Origin: JADJTT01 sp049306275
GTDB lineage: Bacteria; Bacteroidota; Bacteroidia; Chitinophagales; Saprospiraceae
DNA length: 29,695 nucleotides
Reading direction: 5' to 3'
Assembly: GCA_049306275.1 (NCBI GenBank)
Contig: JBAQQB010000064.1
Location: 1 to 29,695, forward strand
The notes under the pieces were generated by a model. It had not been told where the DNA came from. It ran no database searches and worked only from the letters and a program-made list of their open reading frames with translations. This document shows positions 7,973-16,424 of this stretch, piece by piece (the stretch's first letter is position 1; each line of letters opens with the position of its first letter). A program made the translations under genes and the position numbers.

Positions 7973-9082
7973 ATGGAATCTATCTTCACACAATACGCCC
8001 GCCTGCTTGTAGACTACTGCCTCGAAATCCGGGAAGGCGACTGGTTCTACATCCAATCCACTACCCTGGCCGAGCCGCTGGTGCGCGAGGTGTACCGACT
8101 GGCCGTGCGCAAAGGCGCCCACGTAGAGGTCGATCTGGCTTTCTCCGAAAAAGGCCGCATATTCATGGAAGAGGCCGGCGAAAAACAATTGCAGACGCCC
8201 CCGCCCCTCTACAAACAGGCCATGGAGTCTTTCAACGCCTATCTCCACATCCGCGCCCCCTTCAACCTGCGGGAAGACCAAAGCGTAGACCCCGAGAAAA
8301 TGAAGGTCCGCCAACAGACCATGGCGCCGGTGCAGAAAGCCTACTTCGAGCGCACCGCTACGCGCGAGCTGCGCCGCAACCTATGCCAGTTCCCGACCCA
8401 GGCCGCCGCACAGGAAGCGGGCATGTCGCTGGAAGAATACGCCAACTTCGTCTACAGCGCCTGCAAACTCTTTGAACCCGACCCCGTACAGGCCTGGCTC
8501 GGCGTTCGCAAGGCCCAGCAGCAGATCGTCGACCTGCTCAACCAGCGCAGCGAGGTCAGGTATGAAGGCGACGGCATCGACATCCGCTTCAACACCAAAG
8601 GACGCACCTGGATCAACTCCGACGGCCAGACCAACATGCCATCCGGCGAAGTGTACACCTCGCCCCTGGAAGACTCCGTCAACGGCGTCGTGCACTTCTC
8701 CTTCCCCGCCGTGTACATGGGCCACGAGGTCGAGGGCGTCACCCTCTGGGTGAAAGACGGCGAAGTGGAAAAATGGGAAGCCCGGCGCGGCAAGAGCTTC
8801 CTCGACCAGATATTCCAGATACCCGGCGCGCGGCGCTTCGGCGAAGCAGCCGTCGGAACCAATTACGGCATTGACCGGTTTACTAAAAATATCCTCTTCG
8901 ATGAAAAGATCGGAGGCACCATCCACATGGCCATCGGACAGTCGTACCTGCAAACCGGCGGCAAAAACCAGTCGAGCGTGCATTGGGACATGATCGCCGA
9001 CATGAAAAACGGCGGCGCGATCTACGCAGATGGAGAAAAAATTTATGAAAATGGCCGATTTTTGTTCCTGAACTGGCCCTAA
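7973..9082 (+). CDS. M29 family aminopeptidase
   Basis: Predicted cytoplasmic metallo-aminopeptidase of the M29 family (AmpS/aminopeptidase T type), which removes N-terminal residues from peptides. The 369 residues are close to the family norm. Candidate metal ligands are all present in order: Glu226 (MPSGE), Glu291 (GEAAVGTN), His318 (GGTIHMAIG), His337 and Asp339 (SVHWDM). There is no signal peptide. The ATG at 7973 begins the conserved N-terminal domain directly. The gene sits 29 bases after hflX and may have its own promoter next to the start codon. Confidence 0.93.
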   Translation: MESIFTQYARLLVDYCLEIREGDWFYIQSTTLAEPLVREVYRLAVRKGAHVEVDLAFSEKGRIFMEEAGEKQLQTPPPLYKQAMESFNAYLHIRAPFNLREDQSVDPEKMKVRQQTMAPVQKAYFERTATRELRRNLCQFPTQAAAQEAGMSLEEYANFVYSACKLFEPDPVQAWLGVRKAQQQIVDLLNQRSEVRYEGDGIDIRFNTKGRTWINSDGQTNMPSGEVYTSPLEDSVNGVVHFSFPAVYMGHEVEGVTLWVKDGEVEKWEARRGKSFLDQIFQIPGARRFGEAAVGTNYGIDRFTKNILFDEKIGGTIHMAIGQSYLQTGGKNQSSVHWDMIADMKNGGAIYADGEKIYENGRFLFLNWP

Positions 9083-9208
9083 AACTAATTTTTCGTTGAT
9101 CCCTTCAGAAAAAAATGGCCTGATAAGCTTAAAATTCATAACTTTCCGGGCCATAACGCCGAACCCTGAAAACCCGATTTATTCCACGATCAAATTTGAA
9201 GACAAACA

Positions 9209-9934
9209 GTGAACACGAACAATTTTGCAATTCTCGAACTGAAATATGGCAATATCTATGGCGGGTTCCCCAACTTTTTCGCCATTGCTGAAATATCTCT
9301 CCTGGCTTTCGACCCCCGCGGCAACAAGGTGTTCGTAGAAACCTGGAAAAATGGCCTCGACGTTGACTATGTCAGCGTCTATTCCAAAACCAATGAACTG
9401 GGGCACACCGTCTCCAGGGAAAAAGAGGTCATCAACATGAAAACCGGCCGCACCCGGCCTTTCCAGGAAGACTTCCATCTCGACAAAACGGCGCTCGACT
9501 TCACCTTCCGCAAGCTCAAGCCCGTGCACCAGTGGGTGAAGAAGTTCCTGCTCACCAACCTGAAAAAGTACGAAGTGCGCGACCTGGTCACCTTCGACGG
9601 TCGTCGCGACCTCTTCCTGTGCGAGAAATCAGGTGTGCGGCTCGACCGCATGAATATTATCGACCTGCAAAAAGAGCTCAACAAAGAGACCGACTACCTC
9701 TTCTCGCTCAACAAGCTGGCGGTGATCGTCAACTTCCGCGTCGAAGGCTCTTACCTGCGCTCCAACAACATCGAATACTGGCTCCACCCCATCGCCGCCA
9801 AGCAATTGCGGCCCAAAACCGCCGCCTGGGATGCAGCCCGCCTCCTCATGGTCTACAACGAGTACATACAGTACCACGACGACTTCCTGATGAAAGCAGC
9901 CCTGATCCTCAACAAGATCCAGGCTACGAAATAA
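9209..9934 (+). CDS. Uncharacterised protein, possible divergent DEDD-exonuclease fold
   Basis: I do not recognise a named family for this 241-residue protein. Its outline resembles RNase H-like DEDD 3'-5' exonucleases: a first strand with acidic residue (FAILELKYG), a middle segment like an ExoII motif (DLVTFDGRRDLFL, near 125-140) and an AAWDAARLLMVYNEY helix near 207-221 like ExoIII. The usual first Asp of DxE is replaced by Leu, so activity is doubtful. GTG 9209 is the start chosen, because an in-frame TGA stands at 9197-9199 and the next Met is residue 76. A candidate -7 box (TAACTTTC, 9139-9146) precedes it. Transcription ends at the bidirectional terminator at 9939-9958. Confidence 0.65.
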   Translation: MNTNNFAILELKYGNIYGGFPNFFAIAEISLLAFDPRGNKVFVETWKNGLDVDYVSVYSKTNELGHTVSREKEVINMKTGRTRPFQEDFHLDKTALDFTFRKLKPVHQWVKKFLLTNLKKYEVRDLVTFDGRRDLFLCEKSGVRLDRMNIIDLQKELNKETDYLFSLNKLAVIVNFRVEGSYLRSNNIEYWLHPIAAKQLRPKTAAWDAARLLMVYNEYIQYHDDFLMKAALILNKIQATK

Positions 9935-9966
9935 AAAAGGGGCGCCGCACGGCGCCCCTTTTTTAT
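9933..9966. terminator. Bidirectional intrinsic terminator
   Basis: A perfect 8-bp GC stem (9939-9946 with 9951-9958, loop GCAC) has a run of A on its left and a run of T on its right. It therefore terminates both the plus-strand gene ending at 9934 and the minus-strand rfbA gene ending at 9963. Confidence 0.92.
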
Positions 9967-10823
9967 TTCATCAACTCCAGCAGGTACTCCCCGTACCCGC
10001 TCTTCAAATACTTGTGCGCCAGCCGCTCCAGCTGCGCGTCGTCAATGAATCCCATCTCCCAGGCCACCTCCTCGATGCAGCCGATCTTCAAGCCCTGCCG
10101 CTCTTCGATGACCTGTATGAACTGCCCGGCCTGCATCAGCGACTGGTGGGTGCCGGTGTCGAGCCATGCCACGCCCCGGCTCAGCACGCCTACCTTCAGC
10201 TTGCCCATTTCCAGGTAGCGCCGGTTGACATCCGTGATCTCCAGCTCGCCGCGCACGCTGGGCTTCAGGTTGCGCGCGATGTCTACCACCTGGTTATCGT
10301 AGAAATACAAACCCGGCACCGCATAGTTGGACTTCGGCTTCGCGGGCTTCTCCTCGATGGAAAGCGCGTGGAAATCCTCGTCGAACTCCACCACCCCATA
10401 CCGCTCCGGGTCGGCCACCCGGTAGGCGAACACCACGCCGCCATCGGGGTCGACGCTCGACTGAAGCAGCTCTTCCAGCCCGTGACCGTAGAAAATATTG
10501 TCGCCCAGGATCAGGGCTGCCGCATCGGCGCCGATAAAATCAGCGCCCAGGATGAAAGCCTGCGCCAGGCCCTCCGGCCGCGGCTGTGGCACGTAAGAGA
10601 AATTACAGCCCAGCTCGCTGCCGTCTTTCAGCAGTTTCTGAAAATGAGGAAGATCCTCCGGCGTCGAAATGACCAGTATATCGCGAATCCCCGCCGACAA
10701 CAGGGTCGACAAAGGATAATAGATCATGGGTTTGTCGTAAACGGGCATGAGCTGCTTGCTCACCGCCAGCGTCAGCGGGTACAGGCGTGTGCCCAAACCT
10801 CCCGCAAGAATGATCCCTTTCAT
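9963..10823 (-). CDS. rfbA: Glucose-1-phosphate thymidylyltransferase
   Basis: Makes dTDP-glucose from dTTP and glucose 1-phosphate, the first step of dTDP-L-rhamnose synthesis for surface polysaccharides. The 286-residue length and sequence are those of the short RmlA type: AGGLGTRL with Arg13, SKQLMPVYDKPMIYYP with Lys23, the LILGDNIFYG segment and the VVEFDEDF segment. It is the last gene of a tight operon, starting 3 bases after the upstream stop and ending in a bidirectional terminator. The other dTDP-rhamnose genes (rfbB, C, D) are not in the window. Confidence 0.96.
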   Translation of the reverse strand: MKGIILAGGLGTRLYPLTLAVSKQLMPVYDKPMIYYPLSTLLSAGIRDILVISTPEDLPHFQKLLKDGSELGCNFSYVPQPRPEGLAQAFILGADFIGADAAALILGDNIFYGHGLEELLQSSVDPDGGVVFAYRVADPERYGVVEFDEDFHALSIEEKPAKPKSNYAVPGLYFYDNQVVDIARNLKPSVRGELEITDVNRRYLEMGKLKVGVLSRGVAWLDTGTHQSLMQAGQFIQVIEERQGLKIGCIEEVAWEMGFIDDAQLERLAHKYLKSGYGEYLLELMK

Positions 10824-10826
10824 TGG

Positions 10827-11222
10827 CTAGTTTTCGTTGAATGGAAAATCGAACCCCGCGGTCAATCCTTCCGACTCCATTCTGGGTAAAAAGATAAAAG
10901 TAGCGCCCAGCTCGCTCAGCACGAACAGGCACAGCGCCTCCTCGGGGTCCTTATACACCGTCTTGAAGCGGTCGACCCATTCCATATCGATGATCTGCCT
11001 GGCCACAAACTCCTCCAGCGTGGAGGCGTTGACCGACCAGTTGCCGCGCACCTGCTCCCGCCGGATGATGGGGATGCCGATCTCTACCTCCAACTGGTGC
11101 ACCACCATGATGGGGTATTTGGAGACGCCCTGTTCAAGTATGGTATCTGCCGCCTGGCCCAGGGCCTTCCGGTAAGTAGCCAGCTCTTTGTCGAGCAGGA
11201 GGAATTGTTTTTTCTTGTCCAT
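10827..11222 (-). CDS. Conserved hypothetical protein of Bacteroidota type
   Basis: A 131-residue soluble protein with no signal peptide or membrane segment and no catalytic motif that I can name. It starts with a charged helix, then a compact alpha/beta-looking region (QGVSKYPIMVVHQ, GNWSVNASTLEEFVARQI) and a hydrophobic strand near the end (LGATFIFLPR). Similar uncharacterised proteins are, as far as I recall, common in Bacteroidota. It lies in an operon with 3-base gaps to the metallophosphoesterase upstream and rfbA downstream, so the three are probably co-expressed, but this does not reveal a function. Confidence 0.8.
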   Translation of the reverse strand: MDKKKQFLLLDKELATYRKALGQAADTILEQGVSKYPIMVVHQLEVEIGIPIIRREQVRGNWSVNASTLEEFVARQIIDMEWVDRFKTVYKDPEEALCLFVLSELGATFIFLPRMESEGLTAGFDFPFNEN

Positions 11223-11225
11223 GAT

Positions 11226-11963
11226 CTATACCGGGTCGATATAACGCACCGTCGTTTGAAAAAGCCCATCTTCCCAAACCATTTCCCGCCAGCCGATCCG
11301 GTAGTGATCTACCTGGAATTCGGGGCTGGACTGCCCGATCTGAAAGAAAGTAGAAGGCGTCACAAAGATATGGAGGTTTTTGAGATGAACGCTTTTCTCC
11401 ACGTGATAGTGCCCCGAAAACACCCAAACCTGGTCAGGGTAGCCGAGGAAAATATCCTGCATCTGCGCCCAGTTGCGAAGCGGGTACCTCTGGTCCATAA
11501 AAGGCACCCCGACCAGCGCCGGAGGGTGGTGCATAAATACGTACAGCGGCCCCTCCCGGCCGGCGATGACGCTTCGGAGCCAGCCCTGCTGCGCTTCAGA
11601 AACTTCATAAGAAGAAGTGTCGAGAAAAACCCAGTCCATTTCGCCCAGCCTGGCTGTATAGCAGAGGTCTGTGCCCTTCATCGAGTCCTCCAGGCCATAG
11701 ACCCTGGCCATTTCCGCGGGGTCGTCGTGGTTGCCCGCCATCCACCACACCTGTGAAGGGAAATCCCTTAGCTGCTCCCCTATCCATTGGTATACCTCCC
11801 GGTCGCCCGTCTGAAAACACAGATCACCCGACACCACCAGGTGATCGGGCGGCTCGGCCCTGAGCGCCTCCAGGGCCTTCAAAAAATTGCCCCTCACGTC
11901 GACGCCAAAAGTCTCCTGACCTTCGAGGCCGATATGCAGGTCTGTTAGCTGTACTATCTTCAT
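11226..11963 (-). CDS. Calcineurin-type metallophosphoesterase
   Basis: A 245-residue phosphoesterase of the CpdA-like class III family, with the complete metal-site motif series: DLHIG (residues 8-12), GDL, GNHD, MHHPP and GHYH. Members hydrolyse cyclic nucleotides or other phosphodiesters in the cytoplasm. The substrate here cannot be assigned, and cAMP phosphodiesterase is only one option. It is the first gene of the minus-strand operon with the 131-aa protein and rfbA. A heptamer-repeat hairpin (11984-12022) lies 21 bases upstream of its start and would be in or near its leader. Confidence 0.9.
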   Translation of the reverse strand: MKIVQLTDLHIGLEGQETFGVDVRGNFLKALEALRAEPPDHLVVSGDLCFQTGDREVYQWIGEQLRDFPSQVWWMAGNHDDPAEMARVYGLEDSMKGTDLCYTARLGEMDWVFLDTSSYEVSEAQQGWLRSVIAGREGPLYVFMHHPPALVGVPFMDQRYPLRNWAQMQDIFLGYPDQVWVFSGHYHVEKSVHLKNLHIFVTPSTFFQIGQSSPEFQVDHYRIGWREMVWEDGLFQTTVRYIDPV

Positions 11964-11983
11964 GCTGCAAGAAAATCTTTAAA

Positions 11984-12022
11984 CGTTTATCGTCGATCGT
12001 TTATCGTTTACGCAAACGATAA
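11984..12022. repeat. Heptamer repeat array with terminal hairpin
   Basis: Four units with a 7-base period, CGTTTAT, CGTCGAT, CGTTTAT and CGTTTAC (11984-12011), are followed by an inverted copy. Positions 12001-12009 and 12014-12022 form a perfect 9-bp stem with loop ACGC. It lies between the divergent ends of the metallophosphoesterase (start) and ftsK (terminator). The layout, direct heptamers followed by their reverse complement, matches the elements near 28573 and 29643 despite a different unit sequence. Confidence 0.8.
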
Positions 12023-12060
12023 TATCCTGATGATCCGTCGGAATCCTGTCCAATTCTGTC

Positions 12061-12094
12061 AAAAAAAGGCCAGCCAGTGGGGTACTGGCCGGCC
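12061..12094 (-). terminator. Intrinsic terminator of ftsK
   Basis: Positions 12068-12078 and 12084-12094 form an 11-bp stem with one mismatch and a 5-base loop. On the minus strand it is followed by seven T (12067-12061). It begins about 25 bases after the ftsK stop. Confidence 0.9.
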
Positions 12095-12119
12095 TGAGAG
12101 AAGTATTTTACCTTACTTC

Positions 12120-14585
12120 CTATTTCCTGGATTTCAGATCCTCCAAATATCGTTCCAATTCCTGTTCGTCGTAGAATAAAACTTCGCGGGCCTTGCTTCC
12201 CTCGCTTGGTCCGACCACGCCCATGGCCTCCAGTTGGTCCATGATGCGGCCTGCGCGGTTGTAGCCGAGCTTGAGGCGGCGCTGTATCATGGAGGTGGAG
12301 CCGTGCTGGCTTTGCACGATCAGGCGGGCTGCGTCCTCGAACATTTCATCGAGGTCGGAATAGCGGAGGGAGGCCGCGCCGTGGTTCTCTTCATCGCCAT
12401 AATATTCCGGCAAATAGTAGGGCTCGGCGAAGCCGGGCTGGCTGGCGATGAAGTCGATCACCTTTTCCACCTCCGGTGTATCGACGAAGGCGCTCTGGAG
12501 GCGGATGATATCGCCGCCCACCGACAGCAGCATGTCGCCCCGCCCGATGAGCTGGTCGGCGCCACCGCCATCGAGGATGGTGCGGGAGTCTACCTTTGAA
12601 GCCACTTTATAGGCGATACGGGCCGGGAAGTTGGCCTTGATCACCCCGGTGATGATGTTGACGGAGGGGCGCTGGGTGGCGATAACCAGGTGAATGCCCA
12701 CCGCGCGGGCCAGCTGGGCCAGACGGCCGATCGGCAGCTCGATCTCCTTACCCGCCGTCATGATGAGGTCGGCAAATTCGTCGATCACCAGGATGATGAA
12801 GGGCAGGAACTTGTGGCCCTTCTCCGGGTTGAGGCGGCGGGAGATGAACTTCTCGTTGTACTCCCGGATATTCCGCGCATGGGCCCGCTTGAGCATGTCG
12901 TAGCGGGAATCCATTTCGATGGTCAGCGAGTTGAGGATATTGATCACCTTGTTGGTCTCGGTGATGATGGGCTCCTCCTGTCCCGGCAGGAAAGCCAGGA
13001 AGTGGTTTTCCAGGCGGCCGTAGGGGAAAAGTTCCACTTTTTTGGGGTCGATCAACACAAACTTGACCGTGGCCGGGTGCATCTTGTAGAGCAGGGAGAT
13101 CAGGATGGCGTTGATACCTACCGACTTACCCTGGCCGGTGGCGCCCGCGACCAGCAGGTGGGGCATCTTGGTCAGGTCGGCTACAAAGACCTCGTTGGAG
13201 ATCGTTTTCCCAAGGCCGACAGGCAGGTCGTTCTTTCCTTTTTTGAATTTCTCCGAAATGAGCACCTCCTTGAGCGACACGATCTGCTTCTTCTTGTTTG
13301 GCACCTCGATACCGATGGTGCCCCGCCCGGGTATGGGCGCGATGATGCGGATGCCCAGGGCCGAGAGGCTCAGGGCGATGTCGTCTTCCAGGTTTTTGAT
13401 GCGGGAAATGCGCACCCCCGGCGCCGGCACGATTTCGTACAGCGTAACGGTGGGGCCGATGGTAGCCCGTATTTTGACGATCTCGATCTTGTAGTTGAGC
13501 AGGGTTTCTATGATCTGGTCCTTGTTGGCCTCCAGCTCCGCGCGGTCAATCTCGATCTTCTGATCCGCGTAGTCGTTGAGCAGGGCCAGGATGGGGTGCT
13601 CGTACGACGACAGTTCGAGCGTCGGGTCGTAGGGATCGGAGGAGAAAGGCGTTTCCATCACATCGTCGAGCATGGCGGGATGTGTCTTGCGCTCGGTGGG
13701 ATCGGCGCTGGCGCCGGGCTCGGTAGCTGGTGCTTCAATCTCCAGTTCGGTATCGGGGGCATTGCGAGGCTCCTTGCCGCCCTCTCCGCCATTCTCCAGG
13801 TCGAACAAGAGAGGTCCAGCGCTCTTTTCCTTGCCTGCGCCGGAGGGACGGAGGGTTTTGGGCTGTTGTTCTTCGATCTCGGCTTCTTCCATCCAGTCTT
13901 CCTCCTCCAGGTCTTCCATTTCCAGGGCCTTGGCGGGCGGGCTTCTTCTGCCGCCGCGGCGGTTGAAGAGGTTAAGGGCCCAGTATTTCACATCATCGAC
14001 CACCTTGGCGAAGGTGAGTTCGTTGAAGTTGGGGTTGGAGAACCAAACGATGAGTCCGACGAAAACGAACAGGATGAGCGCGACCATGCCGATGTTGCCC
14101 ACGAAGCCGGCAAGCCATTGGCTTGAGCTTTCGCCGAAGGCGCCGCCCCAGGGGAAGGAAGCATTGAAGAAAACGAATTCGAAGAAGATCGACAGCGCGA
14201 CCATCAGCACCAGCAGCTGCTTGGTGCGGGGCCACATCGACCACAAGGGCACGCGCTTGACCATGTTCCAGCCCAGGAGGCCGAGCAGGAAAACGAGGAT
14301 AAACGAAGGCAAGCCAAACCCCCAATAGAAAAACATATTGGAGACGATAGCGCCCAGGCGGCCGAGCCAGTTGTCCATGTGGAGGTCGGCGCGGAACAAC
14401 TGCCACCAGGAAAAACGCAGCACCTTGTCCTGGTCGGCCTGCCAGGTGAACAGGTAGGAGACGAAGGCCACGAAGAGGTAGAAAGCCAAAAACATGAATA
14501 GTAGCCCAAAGAGTTTGGGTACGCGCTCGTCGTTGATTCCCAGTTTTAGTGAAAGTTGCCCCTTTTGCTGCTTCTTCGCGCTCAT
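12120..14585 (-). CDS. ftsK: DNA translocase FtsK
   Basis: Septal ATP-driven DNA pump that aligns chromosome ends and supports XerCD dimer resolution and division. The 821 residues show four hydrophobic membrane segments (about residues 25-50, 80-105, 118-138 and 158-185), an acidic linker (about 205-330), an alpha domain, and a RecA-like motor. Walker A is GATGQGKS at 481-488 with Lys487. Walker B is ILVIDEFADL with Asp602. The C-terminal winged-helix gamma domain (about 745-815) contains QRRLKLGYNRAGRIMDQ. The linker is short compared with that of E. coli FtsK, as in SpoIIIE. The gene is monocistronic, with a terminator just beyond the stop. Confidence 0.97.
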   Translation of the reverse strand: MSAKKQQKGQLSLKLGINDERVPKLFGLLFMFLAFYLFVAFVSYLFTWQADQDKVLRFSWWQLFRADLHMDNWLGRLGAIVSNMFFYWGFGLPSFILVFLLGLLGWNMVKRVPLWSMWPRTKQLLVLMVALSIFFEFVFFNASFPWGGAFGESSSQWLAGFVGNIGMVALILFVFVGLIVWFSNPNFNELTFAKVVDDVKYWALNLFNRRGGRRSPPAKALEMEDLEEEDWMEEAEIEEQQPKTLRPSGAGKEKSAGPLLFDLENGGEGGKEPRNAPDTELEIEAPATEPGASADPTERKTHPAMLDDVMETPFSSDPYDPTLELSSYEHPILALLNDYADQKIEIDRAELEANKDQIIETLLNYKIEIVKIRATIGPTVTLYEIVPAPGVRISRIKNLEDDIALSLSALGIRIIAPIPGRGTIGIEVPNKKKQIVSLKEVLISEKFKKGKNDLPVGLGKTISNEVFVADLTKMPHLLVAGATGQGKSVGINAILISLLYKMHPATVKFVLIDPKKVELFPYGRLENHFLAFLPGQEEPIITETNKVINILNSLTIEMDSRYDMLKRAHARNIREYNEKFISRRLNPEKGHKFLPFIILVIDEFADLIMTAGKEIELPIGRLAQLARAVGIHLVIATQRPSVNIITGVIKANFPARIAYKVASKVDSRTILDGGGADQLIGRGDMLLSVGGDIIRLQSAFVDTPEVEKVIDFIASQPGFAEPYYLPEYYGDEENHGAASLRYSDLDEMFEDAARLIVQSQHGSTSMIQRRLKLGYNRAGRIMDQLEAMGVVGPSEGSKAREVLFYDEQELERYLEDLKSRK

Positions 14586-14634
14586 CTGGCCGTGTTCAGT
14601 TAATGGTTTTCTGGAAGTGGTTCATTCCTTCGTG

Positions 14635-14642
14635 CAAATGTA
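14635..14642 (-). promoter_or_regulatory. -7 element of ftsK (TACATTTG on minus strand)
   Basis: CAAATGTA on the plus strand reads TACATTTG on the minus strand, an exact TAnnTTTG match ending 49 bases before the ftsK ATG. No -33 TTG is evident at the usual spacing. Confidence 0.4.
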
Positions 14643-14735
14643 GTGATTTGAGGCGGTATTCGGGAAAGACAGCCCTTGTGTTGCGCATAATTCCCCCCGT
14701 ATTTTTACCTTCATGGTACCAATTTCCAGTTTTTT

Positions 14736-14981
14736 ATGAAAATATCTGTCGAGATCAGCATGTACCCGCTTCAGGAAGCCTATGAAACGCCGATCCTGCA
14801 ATTCATACAACGGCTGAAAGCCTATCCCGGTTTGGTCGTGCGCTCCAACTCCATGAGTACCCAGGTTTTTGGAGATTACGACGAGCTGACCCGGGCCCTG
14901 GTCACCGAAATCAAGGCCTCTTTTGAAAACGGCATCCCCTCCGTCATGGTCATGAAGTGGATCAATATCGACGTGCGATGA
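14736..14981 (+). CDS. DUF77/MTH1187-family (thiamine-binding-like) protein
   Basis: An 81-residue ferredoxin-like-fold protein with the family's hallmark opening (EISMYPL), the NSMSTQVFG segment in the middle and the ending PSVMVMKWINID. MTH1187, YkoF and relatives bind thiamine or its hydroxymethylpyrimidine part; that ligand is known for some members but only inferred here. I see no thiamine riboswitch upstream. A weak -7 candidate (TACCTTCA, 14706-14713) with TTG 22 bases before it precedes the ATG. The stop overlaps the start of the ATP-grasp-like gene (ATGA), so the two are translationally coupled. Confidence 0.8.
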   Translation: MKISVEISMYPLQEAYETPILQFIQRLKAYPGLVVRSNSMSTQVFGDYDELTRALVTEIKASFENGIPSVMVMKWINIDVR

Positions 14982-16423
14982 CAATGGAACCCGCAGGCCA
15001 GCTCATCACGCCCGGGCATTTCGACCCGCCCAGCCATTGGTATCCCAAGGCCCTCAATGCCACGATACACCCCTTGGTGCACTTTTTCCTGCACCTCAAG
15101 GAGAGCAGGATCATCAGCCGCTATTGCCACCTGCACCCGAAGGTGAAACCAGAAGCCCTGCAGCAGATCCTGTCTTACCGGCCCAAATACTACCTCTGGT
15201 CGGGCGCCGACCTCATGCACGTGACCAACGAAGACGGCAAGCGCCAGATGGTCATCATCGAAAACAACTCCTGCCCTTCCGGCCAGAAATCCATGCCCCT
15301 GACCGATGAAGCCCAGGAACAGGGCGGCTACCGCCTGCTGATGGAACGAACAGTGCAGCCCTGGATATTGTCCCGGAAAAGAACCGTACAGGGCGGGCTG
15401 GCCGTGGTCTACGACAAGAACTTCATGGAGGCATCCGGTTATGCCCAGGCTATGTCCGACCTGTTCAAAGAACCCGTTTTCCTCGCCCCTGCATTTCAAA
15501 ACGAACCCAACCCCTGCATGCGCTTCAGGGACGGTGTGATGCACATCCGCGACGAACAGGGGGAATGGCATCCCATCCGGGCGGCTTTCCGCTACCTGAC
15601 CCAGCGGCCGTGGACGCGCCTGCCCATTTATTCCAAAACCATCATCATCAACCCTATCGTGACCTGCCTGGCAGGGGGACGCAACAAGATGATCGCCGCC
15701 AAGGCCTACGATTTCTACAATGCCGAACTAGCCCCTGCCGGGCTGGAGATCATTACCCCGGAAACCATTTGGGATGTCAGCAAAGAGGAAATACCGCTTT
15801 GGGTGAGGAAAATGGGAGGACAGGCCGTCATTAAAATACCCTACAGCAATGCCGGCCAGGGCGTTTATACCATCGTCAACGAGCAGGAGCTGCAGGATTT
15901 CATGCAGGAAGACTTCCGCTACGAACGCTTCATCGTGCAAAGCCTGATCGGCAACTACCACTGGAGCTCCACCGGCAGCCGCGGCAAATTCTACCACATC
16001 GGCACCGTGCCCAACGACAAGGGCAACACCTTCGTTGCCGACCTGCGCATGATGATCAGCGCTACGCCGCAAGGCCTGCGGCCCCTTTCCATCTACGCCC
16101 GCCGCGCCGCCCGCCCCCTCGTCGACAACCTCGAACCCGGAGTGCCCTCATGGGATATCCTCGGCACCAACCTCTCCATCAAAACGGCAGAGGATACCTG
16201 GGACTCCGACACCAAGCGCCTCATCATGATGGAGCGCAGGGATTTCAACAAGCTCGGCATCGGGCTCGACGACCTGATTGAAGCCTATATCCAGACCGTC
16301 CTCTCCACCATCGCCATCGACAAGATGGCCGAGAGCCTTTTCAACAGCAAGCAACAGTTCCGCAAGCGCCTCTTTCAATCGCTCAACGACGACAAAGCCC
16401 TTCTCGACGAAATACTGATCTGA
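14978..16423 (+). CDS. ATP-grasp-like protein of unknown substrate
   Basis: A 481-residue cytoplasmic protein that I can assign only to the ATP-grasp style of enzymes. Supporting segments are IIENNSCPSGQKSM (near 90), AGGRNKMIAAKAYDF (near 235), the lysine-containing strand and glycine loop VIKIPYSNAGQGVYTI (near 285-300), and YERFIVQSLIG (near 315). The first two may indicate a circularly permuted variant. Such enzymes ligate a carboxylate to an amine or thiol via an acyl phosphate. ATG 14978 overlaps the previous stop by 4 bases; ATG 14984 is an equally plausible start. An ATG at 14957 would overlap the upstream gene by 25 bases and is less likely. CorA follows after one base. Confidence 0.65.
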   Translation: MTMEPAGQLITPGHFDPPSHWYPKALNATIHPLVHFFLHLKESRIISRYCHLHPKVKPEALQQILSYRPKYYLWSGADLMHVTNEDGKRQMVIIENNSCPSGQKSMPLTDEAQEQGGYRLLMERTVQPWILSRKRTVQGGLAVVYDKNFMEASGYAQAMSDLFKEPVFLAPAFQNEPNPCMRFRDGVMHIRDEQGEWHPIRAAFRYLTQRPWTRLPIYSKTIIINPIVTCLAGGRNKMIAAKAYDFYNAELAPAGLEIITPETIWDVSKEEIPLWVRKMGGQAVIKIPYSNAGQGVYTIVNEQELQDFMQEDFRYERFIVQSLIGNYHWSSTGSRGKFYHIGTVPNDKGNTFVADLRMMISATPQGLRPLSIYARRAARPLVDNLEPGVPSWDILGTNLSIKTAEDTWDSDTKRLIMMERRDFNKLGIGLDDLIEAYIQTVLSTIAIDKMAESLFNSKQQFRKRLFQSLNDDKALLDEILI

Positions 16424-16424
16424 C

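Noticed and set aside
12690..14126. Long open frame (478 codons) antisense to ftsK
   Set aside because: High GC codon use leaves few stops in this frame; ftsK is unmistakable on the other strand, and the antisense translation has no recognisable domain.
14640..14735. Thiamine (TPP) riboswitch upstream of the DUF77-like gene
   Set aside because: I looked for the conserved THI-box elements (CUGAGA and ACCUGA motifs) and found none in this short space.
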